Below, piece after piece: positions 9,837 through 23,001 of a stretch of DNA of 64,000 nt (its first letter is position 1; every line of letters begins with the position of its first letter). This DNA comes from Kitagawia praeruptora. Its lineage: Eukaryota; Streptophyta; Magnoliopsida; Apiales; Apiaceae. A program made the translations under genes and the position numbers. Under the pieces are notes generated by a model. It did no database searches and had not been told where the DNA came from. It saw only the letters and a list, made by a program, of their open reading frames with translations. Location: assembly GCA_037693485.1 (NCBI GenBank), contig CM075348.1, forward strand, positions 30,746,501 to 30,810,500, read 5' to 3'.

Positions 9837-11842
9837 TTACGTGAACATTTGAGGCCGGCTTCGGGAGAGTTGAGGTCGCTTTATCGGTGAAATAATGAGA
9901 TTTCTCAAAGTCATTGATGGGTTCCCTGCTCCAGATCTCGCTCCAGCACCAAATGCTGTACGATTAATACCTATTCTGCTGCTGAAATCAGTTGGCCCAG
10001 CTGACTGTTTTACAGGTGCGCCAGCAGAAACATCAAAGGGACCGGAATTAGAACTATTCTGTCTCGCTGCTGAAGGCCATATATCCTCTCGAGGTCCTGG
10101 AGTATCAGGAGTGTAAGCCGGCCAATCTGCGAAAAATAGATCAATTGGTTCCTTTATTTTCAAGTACACAACCAGTGCTAACTATAAAATTCATGCTTAT
10201 TAGCTATAGCACAGTAGAGCTTTTAAACATTAAGCAAATGCTTTCGAAATGTTCAGAGATTGATTAGCCAAAAAAAAAACTGAGATACTAAAGACAAGTT
10301 CTATAGACCATATGAACTAAAGAAGGACAAAATTAGTAACCTTTCTTGAAAGGATCTCTATTAGGCATCATGTTAGCTGCATTTGCAAACAAATCAGGTT
10401 CAGTTCCAGAATAGAAACTGTTTGCAGGTTGAATTTCCGTTCTTTTGATTGACTCATACTCGCATCTTAGCTGATCATACATTTCATCAAGCTTCCTTTT
10501 TTGCCTGGTGGTAGAAATTAACAGAACATGCCAAGAGGTTATCAATTGCCAAGAAAAGAAAAAGATTAAATTTACATTTGAAGTTTTAACAATCTTGGAA
10601 AAGAATTGAAAAGAGCACTAACCTGGACTTTTCAGAAAACTTTTCCTGAAGTTCTTGCTTGTCTTTGGATAAACTCTCCATTTCTTGTTCCATCATCTGG
10701 CACTTTTTTGCCATTTTCTGATATGCATTATGGACTTGCTCCAGTTTTTCTGTGAACTTCTCTTGCATTGCCTCACACTTTTGTCGGCACTGAGCCACTG
10801 TTCTGTTCATCTTAAATTGCATCTCCAGTTCCTTCTGCCCAGCGTAGAACATTACACTTCTGTATGCACTTTTCATCACTTGTTTTGTATCAAAGAAAGG
10901 TGACAAGAGTTGATATCGTATTTTATACTTGCAATAATTTAACATCAATTGTAAAAATAAGAAAATGAAAACTTTACATGTAACTCTTTCCATCCTTCTC
11001 CAAGTTCGTACAAAATGCTAACGTTATATACACATGATGGGCACCTTTTATAATTTAATAAACAAATGTGCGATGTAAATTAAAGGATACATATTTGTGG
11101 AGTTATCCCAGCCATGGCCATCTGCAAGAAAGAGCAAACAATCAACTAGAATGCTGCAGGAGAGTTCATTATCTACCACAATTATAATATGAGTCATAAA
11201 ACGTAGGGAGGGATATGGTTTCTAATGAAAAGGAAACGAACTGTAAATAACGAGTTATTTGGTACATGCTTGCAGCTTGCTTACATTGATCCACTCATCA
11301 TTTGGACTGACATCCACAGGTCTCATAAGACTGACAATTTGAAAAGCATAATACATTAATATACAGCTAAATACACATAGTTGGCGGGAGATTTATTCAT
11401 CTAATGTGCAATATATTGATATGTAATCCAAATCACATCAAGAAAACAATAGCTAGAGAGAAGGCATACTGATTATTACAATAAGAACTTCTCCAAAACT
11501 TTCTGACCATCATACTTGGTGGGTTTCGAGTCTAAATCGTTTAAAAGAAAATAAAATAATTACACAGTAGAATCCAAACTTGATTTAGTGAAGTTACTTA
11601 CCTTTTAGAGAGTACTTGGTCACATACTGGGCAAGCTGCATCATTGCTGAGAATCCTACCAGCATCCTCGGTACCTTTTAAACTTATTAAGAAATATAAC
11701 AGTAATATTCTTAGAAAGGTCAGTAAATTCAATTCTAAAACTAGATTACTTTATATTTAATAATCAGGATACAGAATAGGTGACCGCAAGTGGTGCTAAC
11801 AGCTTTTCCTTCTAGGTCCCTCCAGCATGCATTGCATTTCAT
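9837..11842 (-). CDS. HEI10: HEI10, RING-type meiotic crossover protein (E3 SUMO/ubiquitin ligase family)
   Basis: Seven coding exons (11773-11842, 11602-11674, 11285-11330, 11091-11121, 10623-10878, 10341-10504, 9837-10126) join with GT-AG borders and consistent phases to 309 aa. The protein matches Arabidopsis HEI10 almost end to end as I know it. The N-terminal RING is C3-x2-C6, C19-x-H21-x2-C24, C38-x2-C41 (MKCNACWRDLEGKAVSTTCG); INMAMAGITPQILMKSAYRS follows, then a long coiled coil (about residues 80-185, LEMQFKMNRTVAQCRQKCE, CQMMEQEMESLSKDKQELQE), and the conserved tail TLRNLIISPIKRPQLSRSRP. HEI10 (ZMM pathway, kin of CCNB1IP1 and Zip3) loads on the synaptonemal complex, coarsens into few foci and marks class I crossovers; its dosage sets crossover number. 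All exons are open, so the gene looks functional. It is the only clearly single-copy complete gene in the window. Confidence 0.97.
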
Positions 11843-13640
11843 TGTAGCTTAAGCAATTATACCTGATTCCAAATTACATTTCGGTGGATCAGTTCAATTT
11901 TTTAGAGTACAACCAGCATCTGAACAGGATATATTCAAGTTTTTATTTCCACTGGAAAAAGTAAACAATTACTAAGTTTTAGATGGAACACAAAACTAGT
12001 AAGAAACAATATTTGCTTTTCAAGAAGCTCATCCAGACAGATAGCTGAATGTAAAGCATGTATCCACATACTAATCTTCTTGCTTCTCAACTAAGAAGTA
12101 AGGTTCTCATACGTAGGACTGAAGTGATAGAGGCCAGTATTGAAATCAACAACAGTAACACGTCGGATTGAAGAACTCATAATAAGATCATTTTACAAGA
12201 ATGAGCAACTTTTCATTAGCAATTTTGAGATACCTACCACAACTCTCCTCCATCCTAGTATGAGATAGAGTATTTCGCCCAAAAAATCAAGGGCGGACAC
12301 AATAGAATTGAATGAACATCACAGGCAAATCATATTATTTGGGATGAACTAACATAAGACTTCCGTGATAAGATATATGTTGCCTGCTTACAATATCTTC
12401 TTAATTGATTATAAAATTAAGGAAGTTGATATTTCTAAGTTTGAGGCAGGAAGAAAAACATTGGTAGCGTAGCAGTATGGACTGAGTCCAAGTAACACAG
12501 AGTATATGAAGACAATGGAGGAGAGAAATTTTTTTTATTATGTCAAGTTGTACAAGAAATATGTATCTAAAGACGGAGATTCCATATCGGTGATATAACC
12601 ATTGCAAGGAGCAAGTATTGTACACATCATTTTTGATGATCAACCTTGGTTAGTTAAAGGAGATGTGTTACAGGACAGCCGTTTGACAATAGTGTGGTAT
12701 GTAGATGAGTACTGTGAGCAAAATCAGAAATGGTAATCTGTGAAACTAAGTGTAATTTGCCATATAAAAAAATTAGTTTTCAAGACACCACGCAACGAGG
12801 TCTAAAGTTCACAACTAGTAGCAAGTTTGGACTGGTATATTCCAGTATAACTTCAAATTACTGAAAAAATCAAAACAAGAAATGGCATAACTAACAGGTT
12901 CTATTTACCCTCTCTATATATCCAGAACGATCAACTAGCAAGTCGCATCTGTTCCATGTAATTCAAATGCTATTAAAGTTACACATTTCAACTGTAAATA
13001 TCAAAACAGGACATCTTTTGACAAAAACACGCCACTCGAGTAAATTTCAGTCGTCTTTCAAAATACAGAGAAAGCATGTATGATCTCATGATTGATGGAA
13101 CTAAAATTATAACTAGCACTTGTTACCTTACAATTTATCATCCATACGTTTATCAACTTTTAATTCATATACTTCTTATTTGATTATAGAAATTCAAACA
13201 GGTAACTCGAAAGTAAGATCGTAAATTAGGTCTCACAGCTCCAAAAAAAAAGAAATTCATCCATAATTCAGCAATATCTGAAGTGTCATAGCCTCGTAGG
13301 AGGAAAAATCCTAATAATTTGATTTTCGAAAATTGAAACCTATCGAACCTGATAGATTATATACTCGTCACTACAATCCTCCAATTGCTAGAGCGAACAA
13401 ACATAACTCAATGAATCATAAATTAGGGTTTCACAACTTCAAAATTCCAAAATTCATCATTTTTAAGCTGATTTTGAAGTGCATATTGGCGGCAAAATCA
13501 AAATAATCAAACAAAATATACATGTCACAATCACATTTGCACGCAAACATACGTGCATAATGAATCGAAACTTAAATTAAACTTACAAAGTGATGTGATC
13601 TCACCGGTGATACGCACAGCGCGAGGAGATAATGAGAGAG
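11843..13640 (-). promoter_or_regulatory. 5' UTR with probable intron, HEI10
   Basis: A leader exon can be proposed from about 13640 to 13587, ending at a donor (CTTT then GTAAGTTT). A second leader segment runs from an acceptor (GGAATCAG) at 11862 to the ATG at 11842, implying a 1.7-kb intron in the 5' UTR. Another possible donor (CCG then GTGAGATC) lies about 20 bp upstream of the first. The interior holds no open frame resembling a protein. This is inferred from splice-site quality only. Confidence 0.45.

Positions 13641-13686
<46 letters not shown>
13630..13686. repeat. (GA)n microsatellite at the HEI10 promoter/leader
   Basis: About 55 bp of GA (CT on the gene strand) directly upstream of the proposed leader exon. 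CT-rich tracts are common in plant core promoters and bind BPC/GAGA factors. Confidence 0.9.
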
Positions 13687-13687
<1 letters not shown>

Positions 13688-13810
13688 CTTCGCTCAATTC
13701 AAATATTGAAGATATGAAGATCACGATGAGATAGATAGCTGTAAGCAGTTGGTTTTGTTTTTGAATCTCTATTTACATGTATGTATATATAAACATTTCG
13801 CGCTTTTTTG

Positions 13811-13814
<4 letters not shown>

Positions 13815-13850
<36 letters not shown>
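13815..13850. repeat. Second (GA)n microsatellite
   Basis: A 36-bp uninterrupted GA run about 130 bp further upstream. The small open frames across it on both strands are repeat artefacts. Confidence 0.9.
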
Positions 13851-13852
<2 letters not shown>

Positions 13853-13999
13853 GCGGACTTGCTGGGGAATGTATTTTTTACTGGACTTGTACAGATACAG
13901 CGCGCAGAAGAAGCACGTTTAAAACTAAAAGTATCAATTGACAATCGAGATGGCCGGAAATCGGGTCAATTCATTACCCGCATTTTTTTTTTTTTTTTG

Positions 14000-15795
14000 A
14001 ATTGATTACCCGCATTTTTAGAATCCATTTGGATTTAACTTTAATTTTAATTTATAGGGTAACTTATTCACTTTAAGTGAAATATGAGATTTTTAAATTT
14101 AAGTTAAATGTATATGTTTGACTAATTTTATTAAAAATGAATTTATTCAAAAAAATTTGATTAAAAACTTAGAAATTTATTAAATTTTTTAAAAAGAAAA
14201 ATAAAAAAGATTAAAACATTAAATAAAAGTATAAAGTTCAAATATATGCAAAAAATAAAACATTAGTTAAAAGATGACTCAAACATATAAAATTTAATAT
14301 GAAAAAAAAAATAAGTTGAAAAAAATACCTAAAAGGTACTTAATTTTTTTAACTAAAACTGTCTTTAAGCGGAAAATTTTTAATGTACACAAACACATGA
14401 ATGATCAACTTAAAGTTGGTTAAGGCAGCTTAGGCTCTATTTTCGCCTCCAAATTAATTTTCCAAATCCGTCAAAAAAAAAATCTCATAAATCATTTTCC
14501 TTCTAGTTTCCGTCCCAAAAGGCAAAAAAAAATGCGAGAAAAAGAATTTTTTAAAAAGAAATTATATATTTTACAATATTTTTCTTTTTTTATATAAAAT
14601 CATATATATTTTGTAATATAAATTAGTGATCATTTAAATTTAAATGTTGGTTTTAAATGGATATGAATTGACCAAAAAAATATCTGATCCAAAACTTAAT
14701 CCGATAAAAACGATCTAAATAATAAATGGATTGGATATGAAATTAGGCTGATCCAATCCTATTATCCACGACCCAATCTGTTTAATTATATAGTATATTA
14801 TAATATATTAGACAATATATAAAATATTTTTTTACATATAATATAATGTATATAAAATATAAAGTATTTCATAATTTAATAAGCTAATTTACATGAAAAC
14901 TCTAAATATAATACCTAATCTTATATTTACATACTTATCATCAAAATAATTCTTATACATGTTGCAGATCAAAATTAAAATTGAAAAAGAAATACATTTG
15001 GTCAATTATGTTATGAATTTGAAATACTTGACATGCATGACGTATAATTTTTGTTCGACTTTAACTTCTAATTTCAATTTTTATTTAATATTGTGCTTGA
15101 ATACTATAATTCTTGAAATAGTTTGGAATTTGGAGCTACTAAAATTTATACATTGAAATACTAGATTGTAAATTTTCAAGTATTACACTTTTTTTTTAAA
15201 ATGGTAAATGATATATACATAATTAATTTTTCGTATTTTAAATATAAATGGAGTTAGGATAGCAATAATTGTTAATTTTTCATTTTTATACCGTTGCACT
15301 AGTTAAATAGGAAATCTGTGTCGAAGCATGAACATGATCTACATGTGAGAAACTTGTTGTCGAATTTCCAACAATTATTTGATATTGCATATTACTACGT
15401 ATGTTCTTTAAAATACATAAATAACCAGACTACATTTTAATAAATGTTACTAAATATGAGTTTACATATGTATGCTAAATCAGTTCGTGATGACTAACTC
15501 TCTTTTATCAACCAATTATACCATAATTCTACGTTCTTGTACATATAAAAATAAGTATCAATTACAAAACAGTTGGTATTTAAAATTAGTTGTTAATGGT
15601 AAAGATATTAATATGTAATAATAAAAGAGATACTAATATGAAATAGTTAAGATGTGAGTTAAATTGTCAACTTACATCCTGATATCATACCTCCAAGAAA
15701 TATCGAAGATTGATAGAATAGAACTGAGCTTGGGCCTGGAGGGCCTAAAGATGCAGTTCGCTTCTTGGGAGGCGAAGATATAATTGAAGAGAAGT
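14000..15795. other. AT-rich intergenic sequence with hAT-like debris
   Basis: No gene. Around 14650-14790 there are repeated AATGGATATGAATTGACC, AAATGGATTGGATATGAAATT and GATCCAATCC stretches, the kind of subterminal repeats seen in small hAT-like elements; similar words occur at 16930-17000 and 51474-51591. The rest is A/T-rich and featureless. Confidence 0.4.
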
Positions 15796-16135
15796 CACTA
15801 CGCCACATATGGCCTACGACTACGCCCAAAAAAGTGTGATTATAGGGCAAAAAGTGTTGGTAAAAGAGCCTAAAACCAGCTATGGCTAAACTTTGACCAA
15901 ATTTGGGAGTGTTACAAAATTGAGTGCTACCATAGGGGTCTATGCTAACACTTTTTCGATTTTTGGTAACATGGGAGAAAAGTGTAGGCTTAGACCCCTA
16001 TGCCAACACCTTTCTGATCTGTGGCTACACCTTATAAGATGTTGCTATAGATCTATGGCTATACCATTATCTTTGTAGTAACACTATTAAAAGTGTTGGT
16101 GTAGACCTATGCCAACACCTTTTTAGTCCTAACTT
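15796..16135. mobile_element. CACTA (En/Spm) transposon end with subterminal repeats
   Basis: Starts CACTACGCCACATATGGCCT, a CACTA-type terminus, followed by many direct and inverted copies of a word like AGTGTTGGCATAGACC (for example AAAGTGTTGGTAAAAG, TCTATGCTAACACTTTTT, CCTATGCCAACACCTTT, AAGTGTTGGTGTAGACC). Such arrays are the transposase-binding subterminal regions of plant CACTA elements. No clean opposite terminus was found; a degraded TTGTAGTA near 16070 may be an altered end. Probably a remnant or a small non-autonomous copy. Confidence 0.65.
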
Positions 16136-17542
16136 ATAGTAGAACCTTTAAGACAAGAAACTATGTTGAAACACCTACTCAAGACATTTCTTTCTAATGA
16201 AGGGCGTGACGTCTGTACCCCATTTCACTTAATTATTAACCAACATGCATGGGCAATCTGTTCAGAATTTTTATAAAGCTACTTTTGAAATACATTTGGA
16301 TGATCCTAATAAGTATGCATTAGAGGATCATGTTATGCTGAAAACATATGATAATTTAAGCAATATGGTGTGTACTTAGAAAAAGTACCCAAAAAAATTA
16401 AAAATACTAACGTGAGATTGTTATACATGAAGTCGCTTAAATCTTTGAAAGGAGTTGAAAATTTGGAATGGTCACTTATTTGATCACACATCAACATATA
16501 TAACAAATAACAAATATTACATTACATAATATATGTACAATTTTTTATTTTAATTTAACACATACACATCTTAATATTCAGACCTCGAACTTGGTTAATT
16601 TCGGAACTGAAAAAAAAGCTTGAAGTTATTTTGTTTAAATTTTTCTCCCATGACCACGTGGTATTTGGATATGATTACATTCACAAGTTGCATGATCGGG
16701 AGCTAATGTATAACTTGTCATTTTAATGGATGTAGTTAGTGGAGCTCGAATATGTGGCATGCGGGAAATTTAAGAATTCATTGATATGAAAGAGACACCA
16801 CTTTACCTATCCAAAAAAAGTTGAAGTACTTAGACATCTCATTCAACATGTAAATCTTTATTGCAGAATGGTAGTAGGACGAGATGCAATTCAAGGGATT
16901 TAGACTTGACTGCAAAGGACTACATTCGTAAGGTAGAGATATCCGAAATCCGATCCATTATCCATTATAAATGGATTGGATATGGATCGTATCTAAAATA
17001 TCTCAAGTTTTTCAAATTTTTTATGTTTAGTTCCGTTTGTCCTCTCAAAAGTTAGAGCTTCTACATCGATCGTGGAAATCGCGAAACAAAGTTCTCCAAA
17101 ATTGAAAGCTAAATGATGTACAACAGTCAGACAAAAGCTTGAGTTGGATGAATTTATGGTAATACGCCATGTTTTTAAAATGTAGTTTATACTGTCAGTC
17201 CAGCTACACATTATAGGCACCAAAGTGAAAAATTGAAAATAAGGTTTAAATTAGCAACGTAACCATACTTGTCAGATTGAGCAGCTTTGAGGAACCTTCT
17301 CGTAAACATATTGAATGTTACTTCTCATATCAAATTGAAGATACATCACATCGCAATTCTACTAAACAAAATAAGTGTAAATTACCCACAATTGAATGTT
17401 ATTAACATACATATCTTAAGGTCCTGCAATAGTAACATTAAACCCAAAATATAATGCAAACTAAAATATCACTAAATAGCTAGTTGAATGAACCTATGCC
17501 ATATCTACGATATGCAGTTCATAATCAAACATTCTGAACAAA
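16136..17542. other. Unassigned stretch 3' of the beta-galactosidase pseudogene
   Basis: No recognisable gene. At about 16240-16370 the + strand reads open for some 40 codons (...QSVQNFYKATFEIHLDDPNKYALEDH...), which looks protein-like but which I cannot place. At 16925-17000 there are hAT-like GGATATCCGAAATCCGATCC-type words. The rest is AT-rich. Confidence 0.35.
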
Positions 17543-19353
17543 TCATATTGCACAAGCAGCTTCAACTAGAAGCTTCTTCGTCGAATCAACACAAGAAGTT
17601 GGTCCGAATATATTTTCATTGACTATAAGTGAACATGTTTCTTTTCCAACACAAGCCTACAAATAACAGACACTCAAAATAAGTATTTAACATATAATCA
17701 TTAAACAAAGTTAATTAAGGTAGGATCAGAAAGAACAACGACAATACCTTTTGGAGGATTGATATTGCATCTTTCAATCCTTCACAAGTGCCCTTAGTAA
17801 ATGAACCACAAATACTCGTAGGATTACCGAAACCAACAAACTTGATTTGAGAGATGAAACGACCTTGACATGATAGTTCCATTGTTTTATGTTCGTACGC
17901 ACTATCGCAAGCAGATCCCGCTACAACTGTTTTGAAGTTTACTTACTTCCAAATTCTTCAAACAAGACCAATTCATTTACCCCTGTAGCCGACAAAAATC
18001 CACGTGGCACATGATACCTGTAACATTTATACAATACGCGAAAGTTAATTTGAGAGAAATTAGTACAATTACCAGCCTAGTTGTGAGAAAATAACAAATT
18101 AAAATCAATACCATCTCTCTGTAGTCTCTCCACAACCGTAGTTACATTGACTAGCATCATAAGTAGCACGATAATCACACTCATCATCACAACCATCTCC
18201 TGGTGCTATAAACTTGGCCAATATCTCCTTAGATTATTGCCATTCATCCATGCATAACCTTTACCAAACCCAATAAATCTAAAACAACGGGATCCTTTCC
18301 TAGTGAAGGTTTGAAAGTAGTCTATCATGAAAGTAAGTATAAACATTAATTCATCTAAAAATAATAACAAGCAATTAAAGAAGGCTTGGTCTATATATAT
18401 GGAACAGATGTATATAGTATCTTATACCAAGTCATTGATCTATTTACCGGAAGATTTCCTAATTGCCATTGAGCAGCAAATTTAGAATTTTAACCGTAAA
18501 GTTGGTTATCAAGTCCATGCAGCTTGTCTTTTATAAATCCATAGATTGGTTGACAAATCCTTATTTATTGTTTCGTCATCTTTCCTTCCAACTATATCAA
18601 CAAAACCACACACTCTAGCTCTATAATCATAAAAAAATGTTCCATAGTTCTGTATCCATAAAAAAAAATCCGTACAATGAGCAAAATATGAATTATAGGC
18701 ATTTAACTAACTAAAAATAGTTAAAAGAAAAAAGTACCTTCAGCCCCATAAGAGCACTAAGTAAACTAATTTGATTCTTTCCTGGATTAATCTTTATCGG
18801 AGTCTCAAAGATATAATTATGAACATCATATTTACCCCATTTTGAACTTATATCAAATTAAACTTTTATTGATAAAAATTGATAACATAAACAACCATCA
18901 AATTGATTTTTGACAAAAAAAATATTACTAACCAACATATTCTCCATTGACATATGCATGTAGTACGTGTCCAGTACCGTTGATTCTAATGCTCATATTA
19001 GCACTCCAAACATGATCTTTCTCATCAATGTCCACACTTTAAGAAAAAAATATTAAGATTAATTTACAACAAAATAAAAAAAATTGCATCACATTTATTA
19101 GAATAAGAACATAATCAGTTTTTACCTTGTCATATACCACAAGTAGTTACTCCCGTCATTAAGGACCTTTTGATCAAGAATTTCACTAGCGTGAATTGAC
19201 CCCTTTTCCTTGAACAACTGCAACATCAAGATTCTCCGTTCTCCAAGCCCATTTTAGGGCACTTGGTTCATCCTAGGCTCCATTTTCTCTCTTCGCCATT
19301 ATTGATGTTTGAGTATTTATCTAAAAAAGAAATATATCACCCATTTGACAAAT

Positions 19354-19384
<31 letters not shown>

Positions 19385-20724
19385 TTTTCTCATATATATA
19401 TATATATATATATAATATTATCGAACTAACAAAACAAAAATACCCACACATTCATGCTGAAAAAAGTGGAATTTACTAGTATTTAAGCCGATGGACGAGT
19501 ACACGCTCATATATGTAAATAAATTTTGTTTACCTTTGCAGTGTTATAAGCTTCTGTTTGACAATCAGGACCAAGTTGGAATCGTGATTTTCATATCTTC
19601 ATACATAATGATAGCATCAGATGAAGTATTTTTGTTACTAAAGAAGCAACTTGTGTTCTGGCCATTAACAAAAACGGTTCCCTGAATAAAAATAAATTTA
19701 AATATGGTTATTGCAAAATACAAGGTTGTATAAAAATATATAACTTCTTACAATCAAAAAGTACCTCACACCATTACCAAAATCTATCTCAGTGACACTA
19801 CCCTCTGTTAATGTCTTCTCCATTGACATCAATAAGTTGTTCAATTGTGTTGAATGTCCATATTTGGGTTGATTGAGATTGCCTGGAATTAACAAATATG
19901 AGATAATTATACATGCGTAGATGGTAATATAGTATGCATGTGCATAAATATTACCGTATTCATCAAGAGGAGCATCATAGTCATAAGATGTGGTGATATA
20001 AAGTTCACCAACAGTTCTTCCAAAGTTAGTTCCCTCATGTTACTATCATCATATTAATTATAATAATAAGTTTACTTATTATACTATAATCATTATTACA
20101 ATAAATAATAATGAAGACGCTATATAATACAAGACACTGAATTGAAATAAAATAAAAAATGTCATATAATAGTTTTGCAATGAGCCACCCCTTTGATAAA
20201 AGCATGCAACTGCAAATGCAACATCCTCAGCAGCTCGTTTTGGACGTACACTTCCCCAACTCATAAACCAATAAATTTATTTCAAATCAATCATAAATTG
20301 ACTTATAAATAACAATAAATAGAAAAACAATACAGTAGAAACTGACCATCTAGCCCAATTTTCGGTCCATATCTTCGGACTACTAGAATTATTTGGGGTC
20401 AAGTCGTCACAATACCATCCATTGCATGTATTAATCTATTTGAAATAAATAAAATTAATTTGTAAGATATTTAACATTTATGAACAAATGTTTCTTACAA
20501 TAATATAATAATATAGTTATTGATAGTGATGTTAAAACTTTTCTATTTTCTTTTTTGCTAAGTGTGAAGATAAAACTTTCAACTATTGATGGAGCGTCTT
20601 TTTGTTGACACATAATCCATGGGCTTTTAGTATCCAAAGATATAGTCATATTTGCAGCCCATTTCATGTAAACTTTTCCAGCATCTCCGTAGGGATCCTC
20701 AACATTGCCAAATTCATTTTCAAT
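17543..20724 (-). pseudogene. Beta-galactosidase (GH35) pseudogene, 3' block (exons 5-18)
   Basis: Fourteen exon remnants follow plant BGAL proteins in order. IENEFGNVEDPYG..KWAANM (20584-20724) and INTCNGWYCDDL...WTENWARW (20347-20435) keep both catalytic glutamates (IENE acid/base, WTEN nucleophile). Then come FAVACFYQRGGSLQNYYM (about 20165-20275), GTNFGRT..TTSYDYDAPLDEYG (19955-20038), GNLNQPKYGH (19765-19882), 19534-19681, DEPSALKWAWRTENLDV (19126-19320), 18933-19036, 18738-18846, 18430-18649, 18112-18321, YHVPRGFL (17947-18017), and a Cys-rich SUEL-type lectin domain (17748-17926 and 17543-17656). Damage: the Tyr of YHGGTNFG is a stop; the exon before it lacks a GT donor and a proper acceptor; a deletion removes residues after PTWS; a frameshift follows GKGVNS; a stop follows YWPSL; another frameshift hits LHGLDNQL. 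The 5' exons lie at 50144-51009, beyond a 27.8-kb retrotransposon nest. Confidence 0.95.
19352..19414. repeat. (TA)n microsatellite in a pseudogene intron
   Basis: Two TA runs, about 19352-19382 and 19394-19412, split by CTTTTTCTC. They lie between BGAL exon remnants at 19320 and 19534. Confidence 0.9.
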
Positions 20725-21725
20725 CTAAAAAATTTCAGACAAATAATTATTAATCAATTAAAAAATGATCAAATTATGTTCTTAAAGTGAGAGTAAGGTG
20801 CGTGATTATATATACCATTGATTCGAGTGGGACATATGCAACTGATTCACAAGGTACAAGTATCAGACTAGAATGCATTGCAAGTTGAGTTTTAATCTTT
20901 ATGTACTAAGGTATAACTATGCCGGATTGTTGTTCATGTTCAATCCTTTTACCATCTAATGCACCATTACTTTATGACGCGGGAACATATGAATGTATCA
21001 TTAATATTTTATGAATCTGAAGAAGTACTATATAATGTAAATGTAAAAATGGCTTTGATAAATCAATAAAATTTTCGGATTCATAGAATGCATATGATAA
21101 GATGCTATAAATAAAACATATATGTGCCATTACATTAGTTGTTGAGAGTATGGAGTCTGAGATATATCTCAGGTAAGTCCCCTAAGATAATATAATTTTA
21201 TATGTAAATATGGGTGGGCATTTTTGTAAAATCAAGATTTGTTTAAAATTTTATTAATTAGCCCTGCGAGCCAAATAAATTTTAAAGAGAATCTCAGGAA
21301 AGTTTCCTGAGATTAATCTCATGATCTTTTTTCTCTTAGTTATTTTAGAAAATTTCTGCACCGATGCCCTTCTAGTATCTATATGGCAAAAACAAATTAT
21401 GAAAACTTTGTTGATGTTTATTTATTCAATTTAAACTTTAGAAAAGAGAAAGCACCTTCGCTGAATTGTTAAATTAAATTTACCACTTTGGGTTCACCCC
21501 ATACATGTAACTTCAATTTTACTTATGTTGACAAACTTCGTAAATAAATGGTATAGAGACCATCACTATCTTAACATTGATGATCAGGTTTCTTGCTTTC
21601 ATATATAGTTGTCTTTATCGTTTTGTTCTCTCTTCATGCTCTAAAGTTTGTGCTTGTATGAACTAAATTTTTAAAATTTTTACCGAAAATAAGTAGTTAT
21701 GTAAATCACTTTCATGAGTAACACA
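20725..21725 (-). other. BGAL pseudogene intron, left remnant, with a small MITE-like repeat
   Basis: This is the 3' part of the intron between the exons ending ...GGPIIISQ (50144) and starting IENEFGN (20724). At 21153-21330 a palindromic pair (TCTGAGATATATCTCAGGTAA and TTTCCTGAGATTAATCTCAT) encloses AT-rich filler, like the block near 6190, and is probably a MITE. Confidence 0.55.
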
Positions 21726-21730
21726 TGTAT
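21726..21730. other. Target site duplication TGTAT, left copy (Copia-out)
   Basis: TGTAT directly precedes the LTR at 21731 and recurs directly after the LTR ending at 49571 (49572-49576). This shows that the two LTRs 27.8 kb apart belong to one insertion. Confidence 0.9.
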
Positions 21731-23001
21731 TGTTGGGTATTTTACACTAAACACAACAATGACGCAGTGATATATATTAAACAAGAACAGGCATAAAACC
21801 AATTAACAGAAACAAATCACGAAGGCAACACAAGAATATAATTAGAGACTGTAATTAACGACAAAAGTAAGAACAAACTTATCTCCCACAGAAGCTATTA
21901 GCAATACTGATCAGAGAGAGAAGAACAGCTGAGTCACCAAGCCCTTAGAGAAGACTTGGCTGTTCTTGAAGAGATTATTGCCCCACTTACGCTGTGTTGG
22001 GTTGCTGCAATAACACTTCCAGGATAAAACAGCTCCGATCAATGTGTTCACAGATACACCAGAGATCAAAGACGACCAGCACCTCAGTTCGCCTAAGAAT
22101 TATATAAAGAATCTGTTTGTGTCAAGAGAGAACAGAGAAGAAGAGCGAACAAGGGTTTTCCTTAACGTATCCTACAATCTCTCAACGTTATATCTTCGAT
22201 ATATATAATTCCCAAAAATAAAACGTAAGAGATATGCCTTAAAAGGAAAGTAAATATTCTGATTTAATTTCATTAACTGCATCAGTATTTATTTTTCAGT
22301 TACAACTGCGTCAGGATCTGGCCATCAGTAGCATCAGGATTTGATGTCCGTCAGGATCAGGATTTAGTGCTCGTCAGGAACTGATATCCATCAGGATTTA
22401 GTCCATCAGTATCTGATGTCTGACTAAGTCCATCAGGATTTGTTCCAAGTACTGATCCAGTCCAGGATTTTATCCAATACTGATCCATCCATTTCCAGTA
22501 CTGCTATAACAAATAAATCTGACACCTGTTAAAATAAATCAATATTCCATGTAATAAAATTCCTCGCCCAGGTCGCCTCGCGTACGCGAGACGCCGAGAC
22601 ATTCGCCCAAATCGCCCTTCGACCCGACCCGAGTCGTGTCTTGGCGTGGCGGGCGGCTGCGGCACGCGTGTGTGTGCGCGCGAGGCTCACACTACAACCA
22701 TGCACACCCACATGCCTTAGTAGTTATACACTACACTTGCACATGGAGCTATATAAATTCACCAACCTCTCATTACCAATTCTATGTGGGACTCAAGTTA
22801 TTTAAACTAACTAACCCACATAACTCATTTCAAGCAAGCTACTTCAACTCAATTTATTTATGGATTCCACTAAGAAAATGTCTTAGATCCAAACATGAAA
22901 GTTTAAGTCCCTATTACAAGGAACAACCTTCACTTGTTAGATTCAGGAAATTACATCAAGAACATATTATAAATATGCCTCAAACTTTCCATTTTCTAAC
23001 A
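21731..23001 (-). repeat. 3' LTR of Copia-out (LTR-A)
   Basis: 1271 bp, TGTTGGGTAT...TTTTCTAACA on the + strand. It shares diagnostic bases with the LTR at 48291-49571 (CATGTGGG, GGTGTCAG, GAAGTAGC on the element strand) against the inner-element LTR at 42374. Features along the LTR: a TATATAA box, a CpG-rich block with a CA/GT run, a series of TCAGGA/ATCCTGA motifs, and the 17-nt primer-like segment (21963-21979). The open frame at 22636-23025 is LTR sequence, not a gene. Confidence 0.92.

Noticed and set aside
17543..20724. Functional beta-galactosidase with a very long intron
   Set aside because: Both exon blocks carry frameshifts; one exon lacks GT and AG borders, a stop replaces the Tyr of YHGGTNFG, and part of an exon is deleted.
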